From Flavobacteriales bacterium (lineage in GTDB: Bacteria > Bacteroidota > Bacteroidia > Flavobacteriales_D > Sanyastnellaceae), in contig JAGYJM010000002.1 of NCBI GenBank assembly GCA_018402085.1, positions 1,054,001 through 1,118,000 on the forward strand: DNA of 64,000 nucleotides, in the 5' to 3' direction. Positions within the stretch are counted from its first letter, which is position 1. The number at the start of each line of letters is the position of its first letter. Shown piece after piece: positions 15,056-22,776 of the stretch. A program made the position numbers and the translations under genes. Below the pieces are notes generated by a model. That model worked only from the letters and a program-made list of their open reading frames with translations. It made no database searches and was not told the origin of the DNA.

Positions 15056-16993
15056 ATCCCGCACCAACGCCGAAATCGGCAGCGGCTCAAGCTTACTACT
15101 GCCTGGTTGCTGCCAGAAGACCTCGAGCGTTTCATCTCCGCCTCGCTCAAAGTATTCAATACGAATGGGATGATACCCCGGCGATAGGGCAATGTACCCC
15201 TGCTTCGTGGTAGCGCTCTGCAAGCCGTCGTTATGAACTACCAGGTCACCCCCGATATACAGCTTTGACCCGTCATCAGAGGTGGTCGCAAAGAGGTAAA
15301 CCCCTTCTTCGTCAACCTTTATGAAACCGGAAAAGACCAATCCGAAGCCCTCCTTAATTCCAGATACGGCGACCGGGTCAAACTGCTCGGCTACCTCCTG
15401 ACGCAGGGGCTTGAGTCGCTCAAAGTCGGGCAGTTCTTTCCACCTGCCACCGTATATGCGCACGTTCATGCCGGGTTTCGTGGAAGAGAGTGCTACCGGC
15501 ACACGAGGCTCCACTTTAGCGATAGCTTTGTTGGCCGGACGCGTACAAGCCCCTTTTTCATCAAAGAGGCGGAAGGTCAAATTGCTGCTTTCATAAAGCA
15601 TGACTGCATTCGTGACAATCGGATCCGAGCGTTCCGGCAAGGTGCTTTTGTCGCTGTAATGCAGATTCAGTCCGCCCCACTGTTCGGACGCCTGCAGTTC
15701 CAAAGCATCTGTGAAAATCTGCTGCTCACTGGCAAGTGGTTCGAAGGTGGAAGCGGTTGCTGCGAAGCGTGTTGTACCGCTGAGTGTGAGGTCGGGATAC
15801 TCTGAATCCGGGTAGCTAACGCTCCAATGAAGGCGCAACGCTTCGATACGCGTGGTATCTACCGGTACGATGGCCTCCAGTGGGATATCCACCTGCAGAT
15901 GGTCTTGTGGCGGTATGTCTTCAATGAACAGCGCATTCAGGATATTGACCTGGTGGTGATGGGTGAAGCTTCCTCTGAAGCGGATGCTTCGGTCTGAAGT
16001 ATTCTTCAGCTTCAAAAGCAGCCTCCCATGCTCAAAGGTTACACCATCATTGGTCAGCATCAAGTGTTCAAAAGCTGTTGATTCAGCCAGTGCATCAGCG
16101 AGAGCTTTTACCTTTTCATCGTGAACGTCCATATCGAGGATACCGTCGAGCCACAAATTAGCCATCACCGGCCCCTCATCGGTCATGGTCACCCAGGTAA
16201 TATGATCAAACTCACCAAAACGCGGACCACGCAGGCGGCTGCCCCCTCCGGTAGTGGCGAGCGTATAATATTCTCGCCCCTTTCGCATTTCAGACATGTA
16301 GCGGTGTTCATGCCCGGCGAACATCGTGTAGCCTCGCCCGCTTTCTTTCAACTTCTCCTCAATAGCCTCAAGTTTATTGTCTTCTTGCGTCCACATCGGA
16401 TGATGCATAAAGAAGAGTGTCCACCGCACATCTGTATGCTCCTCAAGCTTTTGGAGGAGGTAAGCCTCTTGTTCTTCTGTCATTTCGAACCATGCAGTGC
16501 CACCTTCGGCATCGTCGGTATCTAGCATCAGGAAAAGCACATCTTTATAAACGAACGAATAATAGCGCACACCATATCGCTCTTCCCAATCGGCCTGCAT
16601 TGTCAGGTTGGAAATATCATGGTTGCCAGGCACATAAAAGAAAGGCATCTGCAGCTCATTCGCCGCCCCGTTGAACTCATCCCATTCTTTATCGATTTGC
16701 CGGCGGTTATCGGTGTAACCTTCAATCAGGTCGCCCACGCTCATCACAAATTCCGGACGCAGCATGTTCAGTTTCACGACGGCTGATTCAAACACTCCCG
16801 GACGCATCCCACCTGTATTATCAGAGACGATCGCAAATTGAAAGTGGTCAGGGTCATCCTGGAAATTGAGGTGTGTCCAGGGTTTTTGTTCGGTTTGCAC
16901 ATCCGCGCGAAAGCGCGGGATGCTACTTTCTGTCTGCGACACAGAGAAAAAGGGTAGGAATAACAGGAGAAGGGGAAGGGTGAAGCGAAGCAT
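15053..16993 (-). CDS. Secreted metallophosphoesterase with C-terminal PA14 domain
   Basis: A 646-residue exported protein with signal peptide MLRFTLPLLLLFLPFFSVSQ. A calcineurin-like phosphoesterase domain covers about residues 40-290, with metal-binding motifs SDNTGG (first Asp), GDLIEGY, PGNHD and later FFMHHP and AGHEHRY. The middle is an Ig-like linker, and the C-terminus from about 530 is PA14-like with FSGFIKVDEEG, TSDDGSKLYIGG and IEYFERGG, a carbohydrate-binding fold. It likely removes phosphate from an outer-surface glycan or ester. The TAG stop lies inside the last unit of array C, so the repeat has grown up to the gene end. Confidence 0.85.
   Translation of the reverse strand: MLRFTLPLLLLFLPFFSVSQTESSIPRFRADVQTEQKPWTHLNFQDDPDHFQFAIVSDNTGGMRPGVFESAVVKLNMLRPEFVMSVGDLIEGYTDNRRQIDKEWDEFNGAANELQMPFFYVPGNHDISNLTMQADWEERYGVRYYSFVYKDVLFLMLDTDDAEGGTAWFEMTEEQEAYLLQKLEEHTDVRWTLFFMHHPMWTQEDNKLEAIEEKLKESGRGYTMFAGHEHRYMSEMRKGREYYTLATTGGGSRLRGPRFGEFDHITWVTMTDEGPVMANLWLDGILDMDVHDEKVKALADALAESTAFEHLMLTNDGVTFEHGRLLLKLKNTSDRSIRFRGSFTHHHQVNILNALFIEDIPPQDHLQVDIPLEAIVPVDTTRIEALRLHWSVSYPDSEYPDLTLSGTTRFAATASTFEPLASEQQIFTDALELQASEQWGGLNLHYSDKSTLPERSDPIVTNAVMLYESSNLTFRLFDEKGACTRPANKAIAKVEPRVPVALSSTKPGMNVRIYGGRWKELPDFERLKPLRQEVAEQFDPVAVSGIKEGFGLVFSGFIKVDEEGVYLFATTSDDGSKLYIGGDLVVHNDGLQSATTKQGYIALSPGYHPIRIEYFERGGDETLEVFWQQPGSSKLEPLPISALVRD
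16903..16923 (+). repeat. GATG-tailed hairpin, copy inside the metallophosphoesterase gene
   Basis: Stem CCGCGC / GCGCGG, loop GAAA, tail GATGC. The coding strand reads it backwards as SIPRFRADV, right after the signal peptide. Confidence 0.7.
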
Positions 16994-17131
16994 TTTCGAA
17001 TAGGATCAGTTGTTGCCACTAAAGTAAGAATCATACGGCGATATGTATGCGTGCAATGCATTTCAAGCCATGGAAATCGAAATCGAAGAACAGGCGATTC
17101 AACTTTTTCCTTGAAGAGGCAGCTACTCAGC

Positions 17132-19000
17132 TCACCGCAATAAAACTACATGTCCCGCGAAGAGGAGCACCTCTGCTTCGCCAAGCGGACGTACCCTGGC
17201 CTGCCAGGTATACACACCGTCCTGAACATAGTATTCGCCACCGCGGTCATTACCGATCCATCGTTCTTGCGGCGAGGTGGTCCTGAAGATAAGGTCGCCC
17301 CAACGGTTCCAGATTTCAAAAACGTAGGAGTCGGGGTCGTAACCCCGAACGACTGGACCAAAGGCTTCATTTAATCCGTCGTTATCAGGAGTAAAGGCAT
17401 TCGGGCAGTAGAAAGAAAACTCTTCAACGAAACCAAAGCTCGAACAGAAACGATCTGTGCAGGCATCTTCACTAATTGCAGTCAGGCAAATTTCGCCCAC
17501 TCCGCTGGTTGTCTGCCATTCAGGCTCAATGGCTTCTGACGTACTTCCCGGAAACTCCCAGAGATATTCAGTGGCCTCGGTTGAAAGGTTCTCGAATTCG
17601 AGTGTGATATTCGGAAAACTACCCGATGAGGTGAAACTGAACAAAGCTTGTGGTGTGGTCAAAGCCTCTACAGTAGTCGTTACCAAACTATCGCATCCAT
17701 TGGTGGCGTTTAAAACAACAGTGTAGGTGCCGGCCTCCGTAATAATCTGCCCGTCTTCTAACACCAGGGTTTCACCCTGACAAACGCCCAGGGTGGTTTG
17801 TCCTTCACCAATCGGAAGTACTGTAAGGTCAATAGTGAGCAAGCTGTCGCAAAGCTCACCGTTGTCTGCGAAGACCTCGTAGCTGCCGCTTTCACCGACT
17901 TGTGTTCCATCAGGGAGGAAAAAAGACTCATTCGAGCATATCGTTACCTCACTGCTTGCGGTGAATTCGCTTTGATCACTAACATCGGTGCTAACTGACT
18001 GGCAATTGCCATCGAGGAAATAGACTGCGGTGTAATTTCCGGCAGGGTAGTCCTGTGCCGATAAACTAAGCGTTGCACTGGTTTCACCAAGCAGAGCAAC
18101 ATCATCAAGATACCACTGCCATGTACCACCATCAGCTTCAATGGAGGCTGTGAGCACTGCATTTTCGTCGCACAAGTTGCCCGCTGACAGGATGGTCATG
18201 TCAGCCTCGGCGTTCAAGGGCGTGGTAAGTAAAAGGTCGTCAAAATAGAAATAGGGATAGCAGAATTGCTCAATCGATTCATAGCTGAGAGGGAGTTCGC
18301 AGGGACCGCCCAAGGCCAAAGACTGAATGGGCAGGTCAGTGGTGAAACTGAAACCTACGGTAGTCCACACATTACCGGGGCTATAGGTCACGCTACCGAG
18401 CACCTGCCAACCCGGACCATTGTCGGTCGGACAGCCAAAACCAATTTGCGGATTCTCTAAACAATCTGTGGAACCGAATAAGGTCAGCTCGAAATCGCTA
18501 TACCAGATATCTCCTCCTGCACAGGTCTCCATGGTTTCATTCGCCGGAGCGGAAGCGATATCCACTTCAAAGGTATAAACCAACCCTTCCACGAGGGGTT
18601 CACTGAGGCAAGTATTGAGGTATTCTTGCCATACAGGGCTTGTAATGATCCCGGCGGCGCCTTCACCTGAAGGAGGTGGTAGAATACCGGCATCAAGCCC
18701 CGTGAGCCCCAGATAGTCGCACTCATGATGGAAGTCAGGTGAAGTTGTGTTCTGCGACTGCCAGAATTCATCGCAATAGATTTGAGCGAAATTTGCAGGA
18801 CAGCAGTTGAATTCTTCAAACCCGGGATTTGGAATCAGGTTATCTGAAGGCAAGCCTACCGAAACACCAGAGCAGAGACATTGATCGTCTTGCAGGTCAA
18901 TCAACCCATTCCCGTCATCATCGATGCCGTTATCGCAAATCTCTTGCGCAGTCGCCTGTAAAACAGACAACAACAAAGTAAGGGTAATGAATAAACGCAT
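17132..19000 (-). CDS. Secreted protein with gliding-motility C-terminal domain (T9SS CHU_C)
   Basis: A 622-residue surface protein. A signal peptide (LFITLTLLLSVLQATA) is followed by a short calcium-loop-like DNGIDDDGNGLIDLQDD, then a lectin/CBM-like domain at about 55-255, Ig-like repeats, a PKD-like stretch around LFSFTSSGSFPN, and a C-terminal CHU_C/gliding_CTERM domain: CPNAFTPDNDGLNE, FEIWNRWGDLIF, DGVYTW. That domain sends proteins through the type IX secretion system. I chose the ATG at 19000 rather than TTG at 19006. Ligand unknown. Cysteine-rich motifs in the N-terminal part suggest disulfides. Confidence 0.85.
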   Translation of the reverse strand: MRLFITLTLLLSVLQATAQEICDNGIDDDGNGLIDLQDDQCLCSGVSVGLPSDNLIPNPGFEEFNCCPANFAQIYCDEFWQSQNTTSPDFHHECDYLGLTGLDAGILPPPSGEGAAGIITSPVWQEYLNTCLSEPLVEGLVYTFEVDIASAPANETMETCAGGDIWYSDFELTLFGSTDCLENPQIGFGCPTDNGPGWQVLGSVTYSPGNVWTTVGFSFTTDLPIQSLALGGPCELPLSYESIEQFCYPYFYFDDLLLTTPLNAEADMTILSAGNLCDENAVLTASIEADGGTWQWYLDDVALLGETSATLSLSAQDYPAGNYTAVYFLDGNCQSVSTDVSDQSEFTASSEVTICSNESFFLPDGTQVGESGSYEVFADNGELCDSLLTIDLTVLPIGEGQTTLGVCQGETLVLEDGQIITEAGTYTVVLNATNGCDSLVTTTVEALTTPQALFSFTSSGSFPNITLEFENLSTEATEYLWEFPGSTSEAIEPEWQTTSGVGEICLTAISEDACTDRFCSSFGFVEEFSFYCPNAFTPDNDGLNEAFGPVVRGYDPDSYVFEIWNRWGDLIFRTTSPQERWIGNDRGGEYYVQDGVYTWQARVRPLGEAEVLLFAGHVVLLR

Positions 19001-19443
19001 TTCCAACAGGTCTGCTAGTATGACACATTCGCCTACGAAGATGTTGCACAGAGAAAGTGCTTTTCCCGGTAATCAAAATATAAGAGCGCAATGCATTGCG
19101 CGCATCGAAATGGGAATGTAAGCGCACCCTCCAGTGTGCGCATCGAGATGGAAAGGGGTTTCGCTACATACTTGCGGCGCGCCGTATCGTGTGCGGGCAG
19201 TATTTAGTCTGCTCTGTGAGAGTCAGTATCTGGTGAGTTTCTTTCGGAAATGAAAAAAAAGGGGTCATAGGTAAAACCGATGTTGAATGAAGATGGGATT
19301 GGCTTTACTTCGAAAGAAAAACCATGATCCGAAGATGCAAAGAGTGCCTGAAGGTGCTTCGCGGCAGAGCCGATCAGAAGTTTTGTGATAACCTGTGCCG
19401 AAGCTCCTGGCACAATACGAGACGACGCAGAGAACGTTTGAAT
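19001..19443. other. Gap with two palindromic units, between the CHU_C and helicase genes
   Basis: Contains a perfect 16-bp palindrome GCGCAATGCATTGCGC (19086-19101) and, some 25 bases on, GCGCAC..GTGCGC with the same GCATCGAGATGG-type tail. A 69-codon minus-strand frame from GTG 19413 to 19204 is in frame with the helicase stop, but I do not call it a gene. Confidence 0.5.
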
Positions 19444-20739
19444 TTACCGCCGCGGTCTCCGCTTGCCGGAAGAACTTCCCGATTTTCTTCCTGAACCAGG
19501 TTTGCGCTTGCGGTCATGGAAGGCTCCTTTATAATCAGGATCTTCTCTTCGTCTTTGATGATCGATTTCACGCGCCTGCTCTTTGAACTCGTGTTTCGGA
19601 GTTTCGAGGATTTCTACCGCTTCAGGAATGCCGATTTCAGGCACCTCCATACGAATGATACCTTCAATTTTTTTCAGGTGATACGATTCTGCACGATCCA
19701 CAAAGGTGAGGGCATTACCCGTTCTCAAAGCTCTTCCGGTTCTTCCAATACGATGAACATAGTCGAGGTAATCGCGCGGAACGGAATAATTGATGACATG
19801 ACTCACTTCAGGGATGTCAATACCCCTTGCGGCTACATCTGTACTCACAAGAACCCGCACTTCGCCACCGTGAAAATCGGCCATGGCATTGAGGCGACTG
19901 TTTTGTCCTTTATTGGAGTGAATCACCCTCACTTCACCAATCTCAATACGCTGCAGGTACTTGCCAATGTTTTCTGCATATTCTTTAGTGCGCACAAATA
20001 CAATGACACGGCGCATGTCTTCACGATTGCGCAGTAAGTGTTCAAGGAGGTTGAGTTTGCTTCTGAAGTTAGGGACGCTATAGTAGCACTGTTCAACTGT
20101 TTCGACCGGAGTGCTTTCAGGTGTGACCTCAATTCTGGTCGGCCAGAGCAGAAACTCTTCACTCAGTCGTTCAACCCTTGGAGGGAAGGTCGCTGAAAAT
20201 AGCAGGTTCTGTCGTTTTGAAGGGATCACCTCAAAGATTTGCCGAAGTTGTGGCATAAATCCCATATCCATCATGCGATCGGCTTCATCGAGCACGAGGT
20301 GCTTGATCTTTTTGGCGGGAATATAGCCTTTCAGGTAAATCTCCATGAAGCGTCCGGGAGTAGCGACAATGATGTCGCAGCCGGCCTCCACCTCTTCTGC
20401 TTGTTTCTTGTAGCCTACTCCTCCATAGAGGGCAACGATGCGCAGATCTGTGTATTTCGAAAGCATTTTGAAATGCGTGGCCACCTGCATCACCAGCTCT
20501 TTGGTAGGCACAAGCACTAGTGCTCTGGGCGGATTACCGGAGGCGAACTTAAGTGCACCAAGCAGCGGCAGGGCAAAGGCGGCGGTTTTTCCGGTGCCTG
20601 TTTGAGCAATGCCGATAACATCCTGTCCGCCACGAATAGGAGGGATTGCCTTTTCCTGGATTTCAGTAGGCGTCGTGATGCCCGCATCATCCAGTGCGTT
20701 AAGGAATTGTCGTGTGATCCGGAGGTGCTCAAAACTCAT
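19444..20739 (-). CDS. DEAD-box RNA helicase, RhlE-like
   Basis: An ATP-dependent RNA helicase of 431 residues acting in ribosome assembly or RNA turnover. The canonical order is visible: Q motif TPTEIQ, motif I AQTGTGKT at 45-52, Ia PTKELV, Ib TPGR, motif II DEAD, motif III SAT, then ARGIDIPEV and HRIGRTGR. A short basic Gly/Ser/Arg tail (about residues 400-431) is typical of the RhlE group. It is transcribed divergently from the acyltransferase gene 52 bases away. Confidence 0.94.
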   Translation of the reverse strand: MSFEHLRITRQFLNALDDAGITTPTEIQEKAIPPIRGGQDVIGIAQTGTGKTAAFALPLLGALKFASGNPPRALVLVPTKELVMQVATHFKMLSKYTDLRIVALYGGVGYKKQAEEVEAGCDIIVATPGRFMEIYLKGYIPAKKIKHLVLDEADRMMDMGFMPQLRQIFEVIPSKRQNLLFSATFPPRVERLSEEFLLWPTRIEVTPESTPVETVEQCYYSVPNFRSKLNLLEHLLRNREDMRRVIVFVRTKEYAENIGKYLQRIEIGEVRVIHSNKGQNSRLNAMADFHGGEVRVLVSTDVAARGIDIPEVSHVINYSVPRDYLDYVHRIGRTGRALRTGNALTFVDRAESYHLKKIEGIIRMEVPEIGIPEAVEILETPKHEFKEQAREIDHQRRREDPDYKGAFHDRKRKPGSGRKSGSSSGKRRPRR

Positions 20740-20791
20740 GGGTCCAAAGTTACTCTTTTGAATGTCGTATTTTCGCCGCAGCGTTGCTTAG

Positions 20792-21991
20792 ATGAATATA
20801 CCGGCATTTGATATCAATGACTTCACAGACATCCGGCCCTTTCGGGCCGATGAAGTAAAGGGTGTCATTGAGCGTATCCTGACAGATCCCGGGTTCTATA
20901 AAATGATGCGCTACATCTACAATGAACTGGATGAAGAAGACATCCGCGAGATGATGCGCGAGATCGATACTCCTGAGCAATTTCAGGAGGAGGTCAGCGG
21001 ACCTGCTTTTAAGTTTATCACGCAAACCACCACCAACGGCCTGACTATTACAAACATTGACCGATTGGAGCGTGACACGGCCTACCTTTTTTTAAGCAAT
21101 CACCGCGACATTATTCTTGACAGCGCTTTACTTAATGTGAGCCTTTTGGAGAAAGGTTTCGCAACCACTGAGATCGCCATTGGCGACAACCTGTTGCATC
21201 ATGACCTGATTCGTGATCTTGTGCGTCTGAACAAGAGCTTCATCGTTAACCGCAATGTGAACCCGAAAGAAATGCTGGCGGTATCGAAGCGACTAAGCAA
21301 TTACATACACCATACGATTCGAGAGCAGAAAGCGTCGATCTGGCTTGCGCATAAAGAAGGTCGTTCAAAAGACGGTGATGACCGCACTGCAAGCGGACTG
21401 CTCAAAATGTTGGTGAGTGGCAGCGATGAATCGATACATGAGGCCATGACCGCGCTCAATATCATTCCGATGGTTGTGAGCTATGAATATGACCCCTGCG
21501 ATCTATACAAGGCCAACGAACTTTTAGAAATCCGTGAACATGGTGAATACCAGAAGCAAGCAGGCGAAGACTATCAGTCAGCACTTAAAGGGATTACCGG
21601 GCATAAAGGCCGGGTGAATATTACCTTGGGCAATCGTCTTCATCGTTCATTGAAGCGCCTTCCGGCCGACGTCCCAAAGAATGAGCAGTTCAGGCTGCTT
21701 TCGCAGGAAATTGATCGTCGGATGCATAAAATGTACAAGCTGTGGCCAACGAATTTTATTGCCTACGATCTCTTGTACGGCACGCGAACGTATGCTTCTG
21801 AATACACGACCATACAGAAAGTTGCCTTTAAAAATTACCTGCGTGGAAGAACACTGCAGCTTTTTGTGAACCGCAAAAGCAGTCTGTTGAAGCGGGAAGG
21901 TTATATCAGGCAGGCGAGAGAAGTGCTGCTGCAGATGTATGCGAATCCGGTGATCAACCAGCGAGAAGCATCAGACGCTCCTATTTACTGA
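20792..21991 (+). CDS. Glycerol-phosphate-type acyltransferase (PlsC/GPAT superfamily)
   Basis: A 399-residue membrane-associated acyltransferase. The block YLFLSNHRDIILD at about residues 98-110 corresponds to the catalytic His region (usually HX4D; here the spacing is H-R-D and H-x5-D), followed by FIVNRN and a phosphate-binding KEGRSKDGDD, matching EGxRSRxG. Size and form resemble Bacteroidota 1-acyl-glycerol-3-phosphate acyltransferases with an extra C-terminal domain. It probably makes phosphatidic acid or a related lipid. The region before the start contains TATTTTCGCC, a possible promoter. A GATG-tailed hairpin is in codons 13-20. Confidence 0.8.
   Translation: MNIPAFDINDFTDIRPFRADEVKGVIERILTDPGFYKMMRYIYNELDEEDIREMMREIDTPEQFQEEVSGPAFKFITQTTTNGLTITNIDRLERDTAYLFLSNHRDIILDSALLNVSLLEKGFATTEIAIGDNLLHHDLIRDLVRLNKSFIVNRNVNPKEMLAVSKRLSNYIHHTIREQKASIWLAHKEGRSKDGDDRTASGLLKMLVSGSDESIHEAMTALNIIPMVVSYEYDPCDLYKANELLEIREHGEYQKQAGEDYQSALKGITGHKGRVNITLGNRLHRSLKRLPADVPKNEQFRLLSQEIDRRMHKMYKLWPTNFIAYDLLYGTRTYASEYTTIQKVAFKNYLRGRTLQLFVNRKSSLLKREGYIRQAREVLLQMYANPVINQREASDAPIY
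20830..20849 (-). repeat. GATG-tailed hairpin, copy inside the acyltransferase gene
   Basis: On the minus strand: stem CGGCCC / GGGCCG, loop GAAA, tail GATG. On the coding strand it gives DIRPFRADE. Confidence 0.6.
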
Positions 21992-22728
21992 TGTCTGATC
22001 CGGTACTGTTCAGCCATCAGGATGCCGGCGGCGAGTGCGGCATTCAATGACTCGGTACGTCCGCCTCCCGGAATCGACACGCTCCGATTAACCTGCGACA
22101 GGGCTTCTTCTCTGATGCCATGGCTTTCGCTACCGATCACAAAAATGGCCGAAGTAATTAGTCCGAAGACGCTTTCACCCTGCATATCCATTCCAAGAAT
22201 CTCTCGTTTACCTTTAAGGGTATTAAGTGGCGCCGTGTAAACAGCCTGTTTGAACAGGGCGCCCATTGTGGCTTGCACGACTTTAGGATTGAAGACGTCT
22301 ACGCAATCTTCGCTGCATACAATGGTTGTATTTCCAAACCAGGCAGCGGTTCGGATAATGGTTCCGAGATTACCCGGGTCACGAATACCATCGAGGTAGA
22401 GTATCGTTTTTGCTTTCTCCAGAAGATCTTCGGGTGGTGAGGTAAGGTACCATTCCGGTATGCGAACAGCCGCGAGAATACCGGGAGATGTACTGAGTGA
22501 TGAGAGTTCATTGCAGGTTTCCTCATCAGCTTCGAGAAAATCAGCCTTTTTAGGAAGGCCATCAAAGCCCATCGCCGAAATAACAGCCAATACGTCGCTT
22601 CCACCGTGGAGCGCTTCGCTTACGGATTTGTGGCCTTCAACCAGAAAGGCACGCTCTTTGAGCCTTCCTTTCTTTAAACGAAGCGATTTAAAGACCTTTA
22701 GACGATTTTTGCTGAGCACCTCTTGCAT
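21985..22728 (-). CDS. TrmH/SpoU family RNA 2'-O-methyltransferase
   Basis: A 247-residue SPOUT methyltransferase that modifies rRNA or tRNA ribose. The start ATG at 22728 gives MQEVLSKNRLKVFKSLRLKKGR, the family-typical N-terminus with a substrate-binding domain (about 1-90). The SpoU domain has DGIRDPGNLGTIIRTAAWFG (motif 1), VIGSESHGI (motif 2) and SLNAALAAGILMAE (motif 3). An upstream extension of the open frame to 23100 crosses the tamL gene and is not used. It faces tamL head to head, the starts lying 48 bases apart. Confidence 0.9.
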   Translation of the reverse strand: MQEVLSKNRLKVFKSLRLKKGRLKERAFLVEGHKSVSEALHGGSDVLAVISAMGFDGLPKKADFLEADEETCNELSSLSTSPGILAAVRIPEWYLTSPPEDLLEKAKTILYLDGIRDPGNLGTIIRTAAWFGNTTIVCSEDCVDVFNPKVVQATMGALFKQAVYTAPLNTLKGKREILGMDMQGESVFGLITSAIFVIGSESHGIREEALSQVNRSVSIPGGGRTESLNAALAAGILMAEQYRIRHQ

Positions 22729-22776
22729 AAGCGTGCGAAAGATAATTTGAAAAAGACATTCTTCGATATCAGTGCC

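Noticed and set aside
19204-19413. A 69-codon frame downstream of the DEAD-box gene
   Set aside because: It is in frame with the helicase stop and uses plausible codons, but has no ATG, no motif and no partner.
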